Positions 34,815-43,231 are shown, counted from the stretch's first letter. The stretch: 64,000 nucleotides of DNA from Streptomyces candidus (GCF_014207445.1 NZ_JACHEM010000013.1:186001-250000), one strand, 5' to 3'. Notes: a model not told the origin generated them from the letters alone. Program-made: numbers and translations.

Positions 34815-35969
34815 ATGACTGCAATTTCTCTCGGAATGCCGTCCGTTCCGACGAAGCTCGCCGACCGGAGGGTCAGCCGCAAGATCCAGGTCGGTACCGT
34901 GGCGGTCGGCGGGGACGCTCCCGTGTCGGTGCAGTCGATGACGACCACCCGGACGTCCGACATCGGCGCGACGCTCCAGCAGATCGCCGAGCTCACCGCG
35001 TCCGGCTGCCAGATCGTGCGCGTCGCCTGCCCCACGCAGGACGACGCCGACGCGCTCGCCACCATCGCCAAGAAGTCGCAGATCCCGGTGATCGCCGACA
35101 TCCACTTCCAGCCGAAGTACGTCTTCGCCGCGATCGACGCGGGCTGCGCGGCCGTGCGGGTCAATCCCGGCAACATCAAGCAGTTCGACGACAAGGTCAA
35201 GGAGATCGCGCACGCCGCGCGCGACAGCGGCACCCCGATCCGCATCGGCGTCAACGCGGGCTCCCTCGACGCCCGCCTGCTCAAGAAGTACGGCAAGGCC
35301 ACCCCGGAAGCCCTCGTGGAGTCCGCCCTGTGGGAAGCCTCCCTCTTCGAGGAGCACGGCTTCGGCGACATCAAGATCTCGGTCAAGCACAACGACCCGG
35401 TCGTGATGGTCAACGCCTACCGCCAGCTGGCCGCCCAGTGCGACTACCCGCTGCACCTCGGCGTCACCGAGGCCGGACCCGCCTTCCAGGGCACCATCAA
35501 GTCGGCCGTCGCCTTCGGCGCCCTGCTCTCCGAGGGCATCGGCGACACCATCCGCGTCTCGCTCTCCGCCCCGCCGGTCGAGGAGATCAAGGTCGGCATC
35601 CAGATCCTGGAGTCCCTCAACCTCCGCCAGCGCCGCCTGGAGATCGTCTCCTGCCCGTCCTGCGGCCGCGCCCAGGTCGACGTCTACAAGCTCGCCGACC
35701 AGGTCAGCGCCGGTCTGGAGGGCATGGAGGTGCCGCTGCGGGTCGCCGTCATGGGCTGTGTCGTCAACGGCCCCGGCGAGGCCCGCGAGGCCGACCTCGG
35801 CGTCGCCTCCGGCAACGGCAAGGGCCAGATCTTCGTCAAGGGCGAGGTCATCAAGACCGTCCCCGAGTCGAAGATCGTGGAGACCCTCATCGAAGAGGCG
35901 ATGAAGATCGCCGAGCAGATGGAGAAGGACGGCATCCCGTCCGGCGAACCCGAGGTCTCCATCAGCTGA
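34815..35969 (+). CDS. ispG: 4-hydroxy-3-methylbut-2-enyl diphosphate synthase IspG (GcpE)
   Basis: A 384-residue [4Fe-4S] enzyme of the MEP pathway that reduces MEcPP to HMBPP. The N-terminal TIM barrel holds PVSVQSMTTTRTSD and RIGVNAGSL. The cluster cysteines are C280 and C283 (CPSCGR) and C315 (MGCVVNGPGE), with the conserved E322. It is the short bacterial form without the plant/Chlamydia insert. It is separated from the protease gene by 169 bp, so it probably has its own promoter. A strong terminator follows. Confidence 0.97.
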   Translation: MTAISLGMPSVPTKLADRRVSRKIQVGTVAVGGDAPVSVQSMTTTRTSDIGATLQQIAELTASGCQIVRVACPTQDDADALATIAKKSQIPVIADIHFQPKYVFAAIDAGCAAVRVNPGNIKQFDDKVKEIAHAARDSGTPIRIGVNAGSLDARLLKKYGKATPEALVESALWEASLFEEHGFGDIKISVKHNDPVVMVNAYRQLAAQCDYPLHLGVTEAGPAFQGTIKSAVAFGALLSEGIGDTIRVSLSAPPVEEIKVGIQILESLNLRQRRLEIVSCPSCGRAQVDVYKLADQVSAGLEGMEVPLRVAVMGCVVNGPGEAREADLGVASGNGKGQIFVKGEVIKTVPESKIVETLIEEAMKIAEQMEKDGIPSGEPEVSIS

Positions 35970-35991
35970 CCCCGCCGCGTTCCCCGAGGAG

Positions 35992-36026
35992 CCCCGCCCC
36001 GGCACCGGCCGGGCGCGGGGCTTTTC
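35992..36026 (+). terminator. Intrinsic terminator after ispG
   Basis: GCCCCGCCCCGGC (35992-36004) pairs with GCCGGGCGCGGGGC (36009-36022), allowing one bulge, and is followed by TTTT (36023-36026). Confidence 0.8.
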
Positions 36027-36100
36027 CGTCCGGGTGGGTGCTTTCGAACGGCGCGGGTACAGTGCGGAGATCAGCGAATCCGTACCGGTGAGGCCTCCAC

Positions 36101-36946
36101 GTGTTGACGACGACCACCACCCGCGTCCTCGCACCAGCCGATCTGGACGAGGCCATGGACCTGTTGGAGAGCGAGCCCGTCAACAACGCGTTCGTGACCT
36201 CCCGGGTCAAGGTCGCGGGCCTCGATCCCTGGCGGCTCGGCGGCGAGATGTGGGGCTGGTACGAGGGCGGGCGGCTGCGCAGCCTCTGCTACTCGGGCGC
36301 CAACCTCGTGCCGATCTGCGCCACCCCCGAGGCGGTACGCGCCTTCGCGGAACGGGCCCGGCGCACCGGCCGCCGCTGCTCCTCGCTCGTCGGTCCCGCC
36401 GAGCCCACCGCCGAACTGTGGCGGCTGCTCGAACCCAGCTGGGGCCCCGCCCGGGACGTCCGCCCCCACCAGCCGCTGATGGTCGCCGACCGGATGCCCG
36501 ACGACATCACGCCCGACCCGCTCGTCCGCCGCATCCGCAAGGACGAGATGGACGTGATCATGCCCGCCTGCGTCGCCATGTTCACCGAGGAGGTCGGCGT
36601 CTCCCCGATGGCCGGCGACGGCGGGCTCCTCTACCAGGCCAGGGTCGCCGAACTCGTCGGCGCCGGACGCGCCTTCGCCCGCACGGAGGACGGCAAGGTC
36701 GTCTTCAAGGCCGAGATCGGCGCCGTCACCCCCGACGCCTGTCAGATCCAGGGCGTCTGGGTCGCCCCCGAACACCGCGGCCGCGGCCTCTCCGTGACCG
36801 GCATGGCCGCGGTCCTGCGGCACGCCCTCGCCGACGTCGCGCCCGTCGTCAGCCTCTACGTCAACGACTTCAACGCCCCCGCCAGGGCGTCCTACCGGCG
36901 GGTCGGATTCCGCGAGGTCGGCGAGTTCATGAGCGTCCTGTTCTGA
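36101..36946 (+). CDS. GNAT acetyltransferase with DUF4081 N-terminal domain
   Basis: A 281-residue protein. The N-terminal DUF4081 domain covers about residues 5-130 (VNNAFVTSRVKVAGLDPWRLGG, LCYSGANLVPICAT). A C-terminal GNAT domain follows, with the acetyl-CoA site IQGVWVAPEHRGRGLSVTGMAAV and the SLYVNDFNAPARASYRRVGF end. The target is unknown. The GTG at 36101 is 7 bp after GGTGAGG. A second, unrelated GNAT gene follows within 33 bp. Confidence 0.9.
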   Translation: MLTTTTTRVLAPADLDEAMDLLESEPVNNAFVTSRVKVAGLDPWRLGGEMWGWYEGGRLRSLCYSGANLVPICATPEAVRAFAERARRTGRRCSSLVGPAEPTAELWRLLEPSWGPARDVRPHQPLMVADRMPDDITPDPLVRRIRKDEMDVIMPACVAMFTEEVGVSPMAGDGGLLYQARVAELVGAGRAFARTEDGKVVFKAEIGAVTPDACQIQGVWVAPEHRGRGLSVTGMAAVLRHALADVAPVVSLYVNDFNAPARASYRRVGFREVGEFMSVLF

Positions 36947-36972
36947 AGCCCGGGTGCCGCGGCGGCTAGGGT
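36943..36972 (+). promoter_or_regulatory. Leaderless promoter of the second GNAT gene
   Basis: CTGAAG (36943-36948), an 18-bp spacer and TAGGGT (36967-36972) place transcription start about at the A of the ATG (36979). The architecture matches the ROK promoter at 24438-24466. The -35 element overlaps the stop codon of the preceding gene. Confidence 0.55.
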
Positions 36973-36978
36973 GCGGCC

Positions 36979-37581
36979 ATGACGGATGACGTACGGGTCG
37001 GCCCCCTCGACCTCGCCGCCCACGTGGACGAGGCGCTCGCCGTGCAGGCGGTCGCCTTCGGGCTCGGCGCGGACGAGGTGGGGGTGCGCCGCCACATCGT
37101 CCTGCGCCACATGACGAATCCCGGAGCGCGGGCGCTCGGCGCGACGACGCCCGACGGACGGCTCGCCGGATTCGTGTACGGGATGCCGAACGACCGCGCG
37201 CACTGGTGGTCGACGGTCGTCGAGCCGTACCTGCGCCGGTACGACCGGGACGGGTGGCTCGACGACTCCTTCGTCATCACCGAACTGCACGTCCACCCGG
37301 ACTTCCAGGCCCGGGGCGTGGGGCGGGCCCTGATCACGACGATCACGGACGGGGCCGCGGAGCCGCGGTCGATCCTCTCCGCGATCGACATCGAGAGTCC
37401 GGCGCGGGCGCTGTACCGGTCGCTGGGCTACACGGATCTCGCCCAGCAGGTCCTCTTCCCGAGCGCGCCGCGCCCGTACGCGGTGATGGGCGCGCGGTTG
37501 CCGCTGCGGCGCCGCGCGCGGCCCGGCGACGGCCCGGCCCCCTCCGGAACCGATTTCCGCCCGCCCCCACCCCCCGGCTAA
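36979..37581 (+). CDS. GNAT-family N-acetyltransferase
   Basis: A 200-residue acetyltransferase. The catalytic/cofactor core is VITELHVHPDFQARGVGRALITT (about residues 97-120), with AIDIESPARALYRSLGYTDL as motif B. A short proline- and arginine-rich tail ends the protein. The substrate is unknown. No ribosome site precedes the ATG, consistent with the leaderless promoter at 36943-36972. The gene lies 36 bp before proS. Confidence 0.86.
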   Translation: MTDDVRVGPLDLAAHVDEALAVQAVAFGLGADEVGVRRHIVLRHMTNPGARALGATTPDGRLAGFVYGMPNDRAHWWSTVVEPYLRRYDRDGWLDDSFVITELHVHPDFQARGVGRALITTITDGAAEPRSILSAIDIESPARALYRSLGYTDLAQQVLFPSAPRPYAVMGARLPLRRRARPGDGPAPSGTDFRPPPPPG

Positions 37582-37616
37582 CCTCCTGACATCACCCTTC
37601 CGAGCAGGAGTTCACC

Positions 37617-39314
37617 ATGGCCCAGGTCCAGCGCATGTCCCGTTTGATGGTCAAGACATTGCGCGACGACCCGGCGGACGCCGAGACCCTCAGCCACAAG
37701 CTGCTGGTCCGCGCCGGTTACGTACGTCGCAACGCGGCCGGCATCTGGACCTGGCTGCCGCTCGGCAAGAAGGTGCTGGACAACATCTCGCGCGTCGTGC
37801 GCGAGGAGATGGACGCCATCGGCGCCCAGGAGGTGCTGCTGCCCGCCCTCCTGCCCAAGGAGGCCTACGAGGCGTCCGGCCGCTGGGAGGAGTACGGCGA
37901 CCTGCTCTTCCGCCTCAAGGACCGCAAGGGTGCCGACTACCTCCTGGGCCCCACCCACGAGGAGATCTTCACCCAGACGGTCAAGGACCAGTGCACGTCC
38001 TACAAGGACCTGCCCGTGATGCTCTACCAGATCCAGACCAAGTACCGCGACGAGGCCCGCCCCCGCTCCGGCGTCCTGCGCGGCCGCGAGTTCCAGATGA
38101 AGGACTCGTACTCCTTCGACACCACCGACGAGGGTCTCGCCGAGTCGTACCGCCTGCACCGCGAGGCGTACATCAAGATCTTCAACCGGCTCGGCCTGGA
38201 CCACCGCATCGTGTCCGCCGTCTCCGGCGCCATGGGCGGCTCGGCATCCGAGGAGTTCCTGGCCCCGGCCGCCGCCGGCGAGGACACCTTCGCGGACTGC
38301 CCGCACTGCGACTACGCCGCGAACACCGAGGCCGTCACCTTCCCCCTCAAGGCCGTCGAGGGCGCCACGCACCCCGCCGCCGAGGATCTGGACACGCCCG
38401 ACACCCCCACCATCGAGACGCTCGCCGCGCAGCTCGGCGTCGACGCCTCGGCGACCCTGAAGAACCTCCTGGTCAAGGTGGACGGCGAGATCGTCGCCGT
38501 CGGCGTGCCCGGCGACCGCGAGGTCGACCTCGGCAAGCTGGGCGAGCACCTCGCCCCGGCCGTCGTCGAGCTGGTCACCGCCGAGGACTTCGAGGGCCGC
38601 GACGACCTCGTACGCGGCTACGTCGGCCCGCAGGGCCTCGCCAAGGTCCGCTACATCGCCGACCCCCGCGTGGCCCCCGGCACCGCCTGGATCACCGGCG
38701 CCAACAAGGTCGACACGCACGCCAAGAACGTTGTGGCCGGCCGCGACTTCGAGGTCGACGACTACCTCGACGTGGTCGTCGTCGAAGAGGGCGACCCGTG
38801 CCCCACCTGCGGCACCGGCCTCAAGCTGGACCGCGCCATCGAGATCGGCCACATCTTCCAGCTCGGCCGCAAGTACGCCGACACGTTCTCCCTGGACGTG
38901 CTCGGCCAGCAGGGCAAGCCGGTCCGCGTGACCATGGGTTCGTACGGCATCGGCGTCTCGCGCGCCGTGGCCGCACTCGCCGAGCAGTCCGCCGACGAGA
39001 AGGGTCTGTGCTGGCCGGCCGAGGTCGCCCCGGCCGACGTGCACGTCGTCGCGGCGGGCAAGGCCCTCCAGACGGAGCTGGCCGTCGAGGTCGCCGAGAA
39101 GCTGGCCGAGGCGGGCCTGCGCGTCCTGGTCGACGAGCGCCCCGGCGTCTCGCCCGGCGTGAAGTTCACCGACTCCGAGCTGATCGGCGTCCCGAAGATC
39201 CTGGTCGCGGGCCGCCGTGCCGCCGACGGCGTCCTGGAGCTGAAGGACCGCCGCACCGGCGAGCGCGAGGAACTGACGGTGGACGAGGCGATCGCCCGCC
39301 TGACCGCCCAGTAG
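37617..39314 (+). CDS. proS: Prolyl-tRNA synthetase ProS (bacterial type)
   Basis: Class II synthetase of 565 residues that charges tRNA-Pro. Motif 2 is around YRDEARPRSGVLRGREFQMKD-type sequence (residues 140-163) and motif 3 ends in MGSYGIGVSRAV. Between them lies the YbaK-like editing insertion (about residues 230-385, LKNLLVKVDGEIVAVGVPGDRE), which hydrolyses Ala-tRNA-Pro, marking the bacterial rather than the eukaryote-like form. A C-terminal anticodon-binding domain follows. The ATG at 37617 follows GCAGGAG. A perfect terminator follows. Confidence 0.97.
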   Translation: MAQVQRMSRLMVKTLRDDPADAETLSHKLLVRAGYVRRNAAGIWTWLPLGKKVLDNISRVVREEMDAIGAQEVLLPALLPKEAYEASGRWEEYGDLLFRLKDRKGADYLLGPTHEEIFTQTVKDQCTSYKDLPVMLYQIQTKYRDEARPRSGVLRGREFQMKDSYSFDTTDEGLAESYRLHREAYIKIFNRLGLDHRIVSAVSGAMGGSASEEFLAPAAAGEDTFADCPHCDYAANTEAVTFPLKAVEGATHPAAEDLDTPDTPTIETLAAQLGVDASATLKNLLVKVDGEIVAVGVPGDREVDLGKLGEHLAPAVVELVTAEDFEGRDDLVRGYVGPQGLAKVRYIADPRVAPGTAWITGANKVDTHAKNVVAGRDFEVDDYLDVVVVEEGDPCPTCGTGLKLDRAIEIGHIFQLGRKYADTFSLDVLGQQGKPVRVTMGSYGIGVSRAVAALAEQSADEKGLCWPAEVAPADVHVVAAGKALQTELAVEVAEKLAEAGLRVLVDERPGVSPGVKFTDSELIGVPKILVAGRRAADGVLELKDRRTGEREELTVDEAIARLTAQ

Positions 39315-39339
39315 CCGACAGATTGGCACCTCAGCAAGG

Positions 39340-39378
39340 CCGAAGGCCCCGCACCGGCATCCGGTGCGGGGCCTTCGG
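39340..39378 (+). terminator. Terminator of proS, perfect 18-bp stem
   Basis: CCGAAGGCCCCGCACCGG (39340-39357), loop CAT, and CCGGTGCGGGGCCTTCGG (39361-39378) are perfectly complementary. No T-tract. Confidence 0.85.
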
Positions 39379-39380
39379 CG

Positions 39381-39425
39381 GTACGTGCACGGGCCGTACG
39401 TGCACGGGCCGTGTGTACACCCGCC
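39381..39425. repeat. Tandem 15-bp repeat after proS
   Basis: GTACGTGCACGGGCC occurs twice, exactly adjacent (39381-39395, 39396-39410), then a degenerate third copy GTGTGTACACCCGCC (39411-39425). Each unit includes GTGCAC or GTACGT palindromic cores. The rest of the 279-bp gap up to 39593 holds no gene I can support. Confidence 0.7.
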
Positions 39426-39547
39426 CTACGTGTACCGGCAGCCCTACCCGTACGACCTGATCAGCCGCGCCAGGTGACGCCCCACCGCAGCTCACCAGCC
39501 TCGTCGACGTCCTGGCCAAGGGCGCCTGACCCACATGCCGGGCACGT

Positions 39548-39576
39548 GGGGGCGGGGTGCGCGCACACCCGCCCCC
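39548..39576 (-). terminator. Terminator of the minus-strand trio
   Basis: GGGGGCGGG (39548-39556) pairs with CCCGCCCCC (39568-39576), and the spacer can extend pairing. It lies 17 bp downstream of the stop of the minus-strand kinase-like gene. Confidence 0.65.
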
Positions 39577-39593
39577 AGGCTCCACCCCACGGC

Positions 39594-40490
39594 CTACAGC
39601 CAGCTCGCGAACTCCAGCAGCATTTCGCCGTCCTGCGTCCGGCCCGCCGCGAGGGCGCGGGTGCCCGACTCCACCGCGCGGAACAGGGTCCAGCCGTGCA
39701 GCCGCTCGCGGTCCACGTCGAGGGAGTCGGCGAGGCGGTTGATCCGGCGCCGGGTGGCGGGGGAGCCGGCGGCGGTGGCGATCTGGTCGTCGATGCGGTC
39801 GCGGACGAGCCGGGCCAGGTCGTACGCGCGCTCGCCCACCAGCGGGTCGGGGCCGACGGCCAGCCATGGGGTCCGGTCGCCGCCGAGGACCTTGCCCTGC
39901 CGGAAGTTGCCGTGCAGAAGCAGGAGTTCGGGGGAGGAGGCCACCAGGGAGTCGCGGGCCGCGAGCGCCGCGTCGACCAGCGGCGTCAGCTCCTGCGGCG
40001 CCTCGCGCATCGGGCCGCTCTGCCGGCCGGTGCGCTCCTCGACCGTTTCGAAGGGGTGCCCCTCGGCCGGGGCCACCCACAGCTTCCGTACGAGGTCGGC
40101 GGCCTCCAGCAGCGCCTTCGCCTCCGGCAGCGAGCGCAGCGACACCTCGCAGTGGAGGCGTTCCAGCAGCAGTGCACCGTCGGGGGACTCGACCTCGGCG
40201 AGCTGGACGGCACCCCAGCCGTTCCAGTGCGCGAGCGCGGCCCGTTCCCGCTCGGGGTGCGCCGCCTCCGGGGCGAGTTTGAGCGCGCCCTGGGTGCCGT
40301 CGGGCCGTCGTACCAGCACCACCATGCTGCTGCGGCCCCCCGGCGCCTGGACGCGTTCGACCGTCAACTCCCGCCCGTCGATGGCCTCCTGGGCCAGCGA
40401 AGGAAGCCGCTCCAGCCAGTCGGCCGCGGCCGATTCCCCCTGCGCCTCGGCCAGCGCCCTCACCAGGCGTTGCGACGGTTCGAAAGCCAT
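39594..40490 (-). CDS. Aminoglycoside/hydroxyurea phosphotransferase-like protein, catalytically eroded
   Basis: A 298-residue protein with the overall plan of the APH(6)/hydroxyurea kinase family: small N-lobe with ALKLAP (K71) and a C-lobe ending in a WTLFRAVESGTRAL block. The catalytic loop, normally HGDLHxGNVL, reads HGNFRQGKVL (193-202): Asp195 is Asn and Asn200 is Lys. The usual AIDPKP metal-binding Asp reads AVGPDP (Gly213). All three residues needed for phosphotransfer are therefore changed while the fold seems kept, suggesting a pseudokinase or binding protein rather than a resistance enzyme. It is last in a minus-strand operon with a DUF4439 protein and a lipoprotein. Confidence 0.82.
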   Translation of the reverse strand: MAFEPSQRLVRALAEAQGESAAADWLERLPSLAQEAIDGRELTVERVQAPGGRSSMVVLVRRPDGTQGALKLAPEAAHPERERAALAHWNGWGAVQLAEVESPDGALLLERLHCEVSLRSLPEAKALLEAADLVRKLWVAPAEGHPFETVEERTGRQSGPMREAPQELTPLVDAALAARDSLVASSPELLLLHGNFRQGKVLGGDRTPWLAVGPDPLVGERAYDLARLVRDRIDDQIATAAGSPATRRRINRLADSLDVDRERLHGWTLFRAVESGTRALAAGRTQDGEMLLEFASWL

Positions 40491-40521
40491 AGGTGGCGTG
40501 CTCTCCTTTGATTCGTAGGGC

Positions 40522-40956
40522 TTACACGCCTTCGCGTACCGAAGTGGTCAGTTCGGCGAGCCCAGGAAAGGCTACGCTGCTGCCCCGCCAGCGGACCGCC
40601 CGCACCGCCGCCTCCCGCAGCGCCCCGGCCGCCTCCCGCCGCAGCGGGCCCTGGGCGGCGCGTACGAGGTCCGAGTACACCCCGGCGATCCGGTCCTCCA
40701 GTACCGCGGCAAGCTGCGCGGCCGTCGCCGCGTCGGGCACCGGGAAGGGCAGGGCGTACGCGGCCTCCGCGACGACCGGCGTGCCGCCCAGGTCGCGCAC
40801 CGAGCGGACCAGTGCGTCGCGCCGTGAGCGGTGGGCGTCGTGCGCCTCACGGGCCTCGGCGCGGCGCTCGGCGCCGAGCCGGCCGCCGACCACCCCGTAC
40901 CCGTACAGGGCCGCGTGCTCGGCGGCCAGCGCCGCCTGTACCGCGTCCAGCGTCAT
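40522..40956 (-). CDS. DUF4439 ferritin-like protein
   Basis: A 144-residue all-helical protein of the ferritin-like DUF4439 family. Helix starts LDAVQAALAAEHAALYGYGVVGG, then AEAREAHDAHRSRRDAL and a LEDRIAGVYSDLVRAA helix. Glu and His residues (E14, H15, E55-H58 region) sit where ferritin-like proteins bind metal, but a complete di-iron set is not obvious. The ATG at 40956 overlaps the upstream lipoprotein stop by ATGA, indicating coupled translation. Confidence 0.83.
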   Translation of the reverse strand: MTLDAVQAALAAEHAALYGYGVVGGRLGAERRAEAREAHDAHRSRRDALVRSVRDLGGTPVVAEAAYALPFPVPDAATAAQLAAVLEDRIAGVYSDLVRAAQGPLRREAAGALREAAVRAVRWRGSSVAFPGLAELTTSVREGV

Positions 40957-41450
40957 CCCTCGGCTCCGTCCGTCAGCAGGTACGCGTGGGCGGCAGCCGC
41001 CGCAGCCACCGACGCCAGCAGGCGTGCCAGCTCGGGGGTGGCCCCGCCGAGAGCGGCCAGATGGGCGTCACTGGCGCGCTGTTCGGCCGCCGCGAGTTCC
41101 TGCACGGCGGCGCGGGGGTCGGCGGCCACCGACACCGGGGGCCGCCCGGCGACGCGGCGGCCCTCGCCGCGCAGCACCTCGGCGTGCCGGGCCACCTGGG
41201 TGCGCAGCGGCTTCAGCCGGGCCCCCTGGGCGGGGTGCCTCTTCAGCAGGGCGTCGTAGTGGGCCAGCAGGTCCAGGCTGGTCCGTGCGGACGACTCGCG
41301 GAGCCGGACGGCTGCCTTCCGTGCGGTCGGGCCCGTCTCCGTACCGGCGGAACCGGCGGGTCCTGAGCCGTCCGAGCAGCCGGCCAGGAGGCCCGCCGCG
41401 GCGGCTGTGCTCCATGCCAGCGCACGTCTGCGAGTGGTGGGCGTGCGCAC
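40953..41450 (-). CDS. Tat/lipoprotein-type helical protein, unknown function
   Basis: A 165-residue protein starting at GTG 41450, preceded by GAGGGAGA. The N-terminus (TTRRRALAWSTAAAAGLLAGC) has an arginine cluster and a lipobox ending LAGC, so it is probably exported and lipid-anchored. The remainder is helical, with AAVQELAAAEQRASDAHLAAL and Ala-rich stretches, resembling the adjacent DUF4439 protein in helical pattern; the two may be a surface/cytoplasm pair. The stop overlaps the DUF4439 start. It is divergent from rimP. Confidence 0.72.
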   Translation of the reverse strand: MRTPTTRRRALAWSTAAAAGLLAGCSDGSGPAGSAGTETGPTARKAAVRLRESSARTSLDLLAHYDALLKRHPAQGARLKPLRTQVARHAEVLRGEGRRVAGRPPVSVAADPRAAVQELAAAEQRASDAHLAALGGATPELARLLASVAAAAAAHAYLLTDGAEG

Positions 41451-41603
41451 GTGTCCGTCTCCCTCGGTTCCCGGGTGATCACCGCAGGCGAGCGTACCCG
41501 CGGTGTCCGGTGGACTGACGGCAACACCCCTCCGGACCGGATACCCTTTGATCTGACACACGACGAAACAGACAACAGCACACGCGGCCGAGGAGTCACC
41601 CGG

Positions 41604-42122
41604 ATGAGCACCACCCAGAGCGACAGGCTGCGCGAACTGCTGGCACCGCTGGTCGCCGCCCAGGACCTGGACCTCGAAGAGATCGAGGTGGCCAAGGCAG
41701 GCAGGCGCCGCGTGCTGAGAATCGTCGTGGACTCGGACGAGGGCGTCGAACTCGACGCGTGTGCCGAGGTCAGCCGGGCGATCTCGGAGAAGCTCGACGA
41801 GAGCGACGTGATGGGCGACGAGGAGTACGTCCTCGAAGTCGGCTCCCCGGGCGCGGACCGCCCGCTCACCGAGCACCGCCACTACGTACGGGCCACCGGC
41901 CGCCTCGCCAGGCTCACGCTGAGCGACGGCGCCGAGCTGACCGCCCGCATCCTCGTCGTCGACGAGGACGGGCTCGACCTGGAAGTGCCGGGCGTGAAGG
42001 GGCGCAGGCCCACCGCCCGCCGCGTGGAGTTCGCCGACATCGCGAAGGCCCGCGTCGAGGTCGAGTTCAACCGCAAGGACAAGAACGAAGACGTGAACGA
42101 CGAGAAGGAAGAGGAGGCGTAG
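41604..42122 (+). CDS. rimP: Ribosome maturation factor RimP
   Basis: A 172-residue RimP (YhbC) protein needed for 30S subunit maturation. The N-terminal domain holds DLEEIEVAKAGRRRVLRIVVDSD and the conserved VLEVGSPGADRPLTEHRHYVRATGR junction region; an SH3-like domain follows. A charged tail (KDKNEDVNDEKEEEA) ends 2 bp before the nusA GTG. The ATG at 41604 follows AGGAG by 8 bp. It is the first gene of the rimP-nusA-ylxR-infB cluster. Confidence 0.95.
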   Translation: MSTTQSDRLRELLAPLVAAQDLDLEEIEVAKAGRRRVLRIVVDSDEGVELDACAEVSRAISEKLDESDVMGDEEYVLEVGSPGADRPLTEHRHYVRATGRLARLTLSDGAELTARILVVDEDGLDLEVPGVKGRRPTARRVEFADIAKARVEVEFNRKDKNEDVNDEKEEEA

Positions 42123-42124
42123 CC

Positions 42125-43177
42125 GTGGACATCGACATGAGCGCCCTGCGGGGTTTGGTACGGGAGAAGGAGATCTCCTTCGAGGTACTGGTCGAGGCGA
42201 TCGAGCAGGCCCTCCTCATCGCGTACCACCGCACCGACGGCAGCTTCCGCCGCGCCCGGGTGAAGCTCGACCGTGAGAGCGGCAAGATCACGGTGTGGGC
42301 GAAGGAGGACCCGGCGGACCTCGAAGAGGGCCAGGAGCCCAAGGAGTTCGACGACACCCCGGACGACTTCGGCCGCATCGCCGCCAGCACCGCCAAGCAG
42401 GTCATCCTCCAGCGGCTGCGCGACGCCGAGGACGACCAGACCTTCGGCGAGTACGCCGGCATCGAGGGCGAGGTCGTCGTCGGCCTCGTGCAGCAGGGCA
42501 AGGACCCCAAGAACGTCCTGGTCGACATCGGCAAGCTGGAGGCCATCCTGCCGGTGCAGGAACAGGTCCCCGGCGAGGAGTACACGCACGGCCTGCGCCT
42601 GCGCGCCTTCGTCGTCCGGGTCGCCAAGGGCGTCCGCGGTCCGTCCGTGACGCTCTCGCGCACCCACCCCAACCTGGTGAAGAAGCTGTTCGCGCTGGAG
42701 GTTCCGGAGATCGCCGACGGTTCGGTGGTCATCGAGGCCATCGCCCGCGAGGCCGGCCACCGCACCAAGATCGCGGTCCGCTCGACGCGCTCCGGCATCA
42801 ACCCCAAGGGCGCCTGCATCGGCCCGATGGGCAGCCGTGTGCGCAATGTCATGGCCGAACTGCACGGCGAGAAGATCGACATCGTCGACTGGTCCGACGA
42901 CCCGGCCGAGATGGTCGCCAACGCGCTGTCCCCGGCCCGTGTCTCCAAGGTCGAGGTGGTCGACATGTCGACCCGTTCGGCCCGGGTGACCGTGCCGGAC
43001 TACCAGCTCTCGCTGGCGATCGGCAAGGAGGGCCAGAACGCCCGTCTGGCCGCCCGCCTCACGGGATGGCGCATCGACATCCGCCCGGACACCGAGGAAC
43101 TCGCCGAAGGTGAGGAGCCCGGTGAGTACCGCCGTGACAACGGTGACGGCCGTGACCGCCGGGACGACCGGGGCTGA
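42125..43177 (+). CDS. nusA: Transcription termination/antitermination factor NusA
   Basis: A 350-residue NusA. The N-terminal RNA-polymerase-binding domain spans residues 1-130, S1 about 133-200 (GIEGEVVVGLVQQGKDPKNVLVDIG at its start), KH1 and KH2 about 205-345 (RSTRSGINPKGACIGPMGSRV, LAIGKEGQNARLAARLTGW). The C-terminal acidic repeats of E. coli NusA are absent, as in other actinobacteria. GTG at 42125 follows GAGGAGG within the rimP end. A strong intrinsic terminator follows within 20 bp. Confidence 0.96.
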   Translation: MDIDMSALRGLVREKEISFEVLVEAIEQALLIAYHRTDGSFRRARVKLDRESGKITVWAKEDPADLEEGQEPKEFDDTPDDFGRIAASTAKQVILQRLRDAEDDQTFGEYAGIEGEVVVGLVQQGKDPKNVLVDIGKLEAILPVQEQVPGEEYTHGLRLRAFVVRVAKGVRGPSVTLSRTHPNLVKKLFALEVPEIADGSVVIEAIAREAGHRTKIAVRSTRSGINPKGACIGPMGSRVRNVMAELHGEKIDIVDWSDDPAEMVANALSPARVSKVEVVDMSTRSARVTVPDYQLSLAIGKEGQNARLAARLTGWRIDIRPDTEELAEGEEPGEYRRDNGDGRDRRDDRG

Positions 43178-43193
43178 GAGGCACGGACGTCGC

Positions 43194-43231
43194 GATGTGG
43201 GCCCGGGTGAGACCCGGGCCACATCTTTTTT
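43194..43231 (+). terminator. Strong intrinsic terminator between nusA and ylxR
   Basis: Stem GATGTGGGCCCGGGT (43194-43208), loop GAG, ACCCGGGCCACATC (43212-43225), with one bulged G, followed by TTTTTT (43226-43231). It is one of the most canonical rho-independent terminators of the window and lies inside a cluster that is often one transcript, so it may act as an attenuator responsive to NusA level. Confidence 0.88.

Noticed and set aside
39381..39425. CRISPR-like array
   Set aside because: Units are contiguous with no spacers, only 15 bp long, and no cas gene is in the window.
39480..39531. Possible 3' remnant of a gene (an open frame ending in LVDVLAKGA and a stop)
   Set aside because: About a dozen codons cannot be assigned to a family, and no upstream portion is recognisable.
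39594..40490. Aminoglycoside resistance gene
   Set aside because: Catalytic Asp, metal-binding Asn and the second metal Asp are replaced, so resistance by phosphorylation is not supported.
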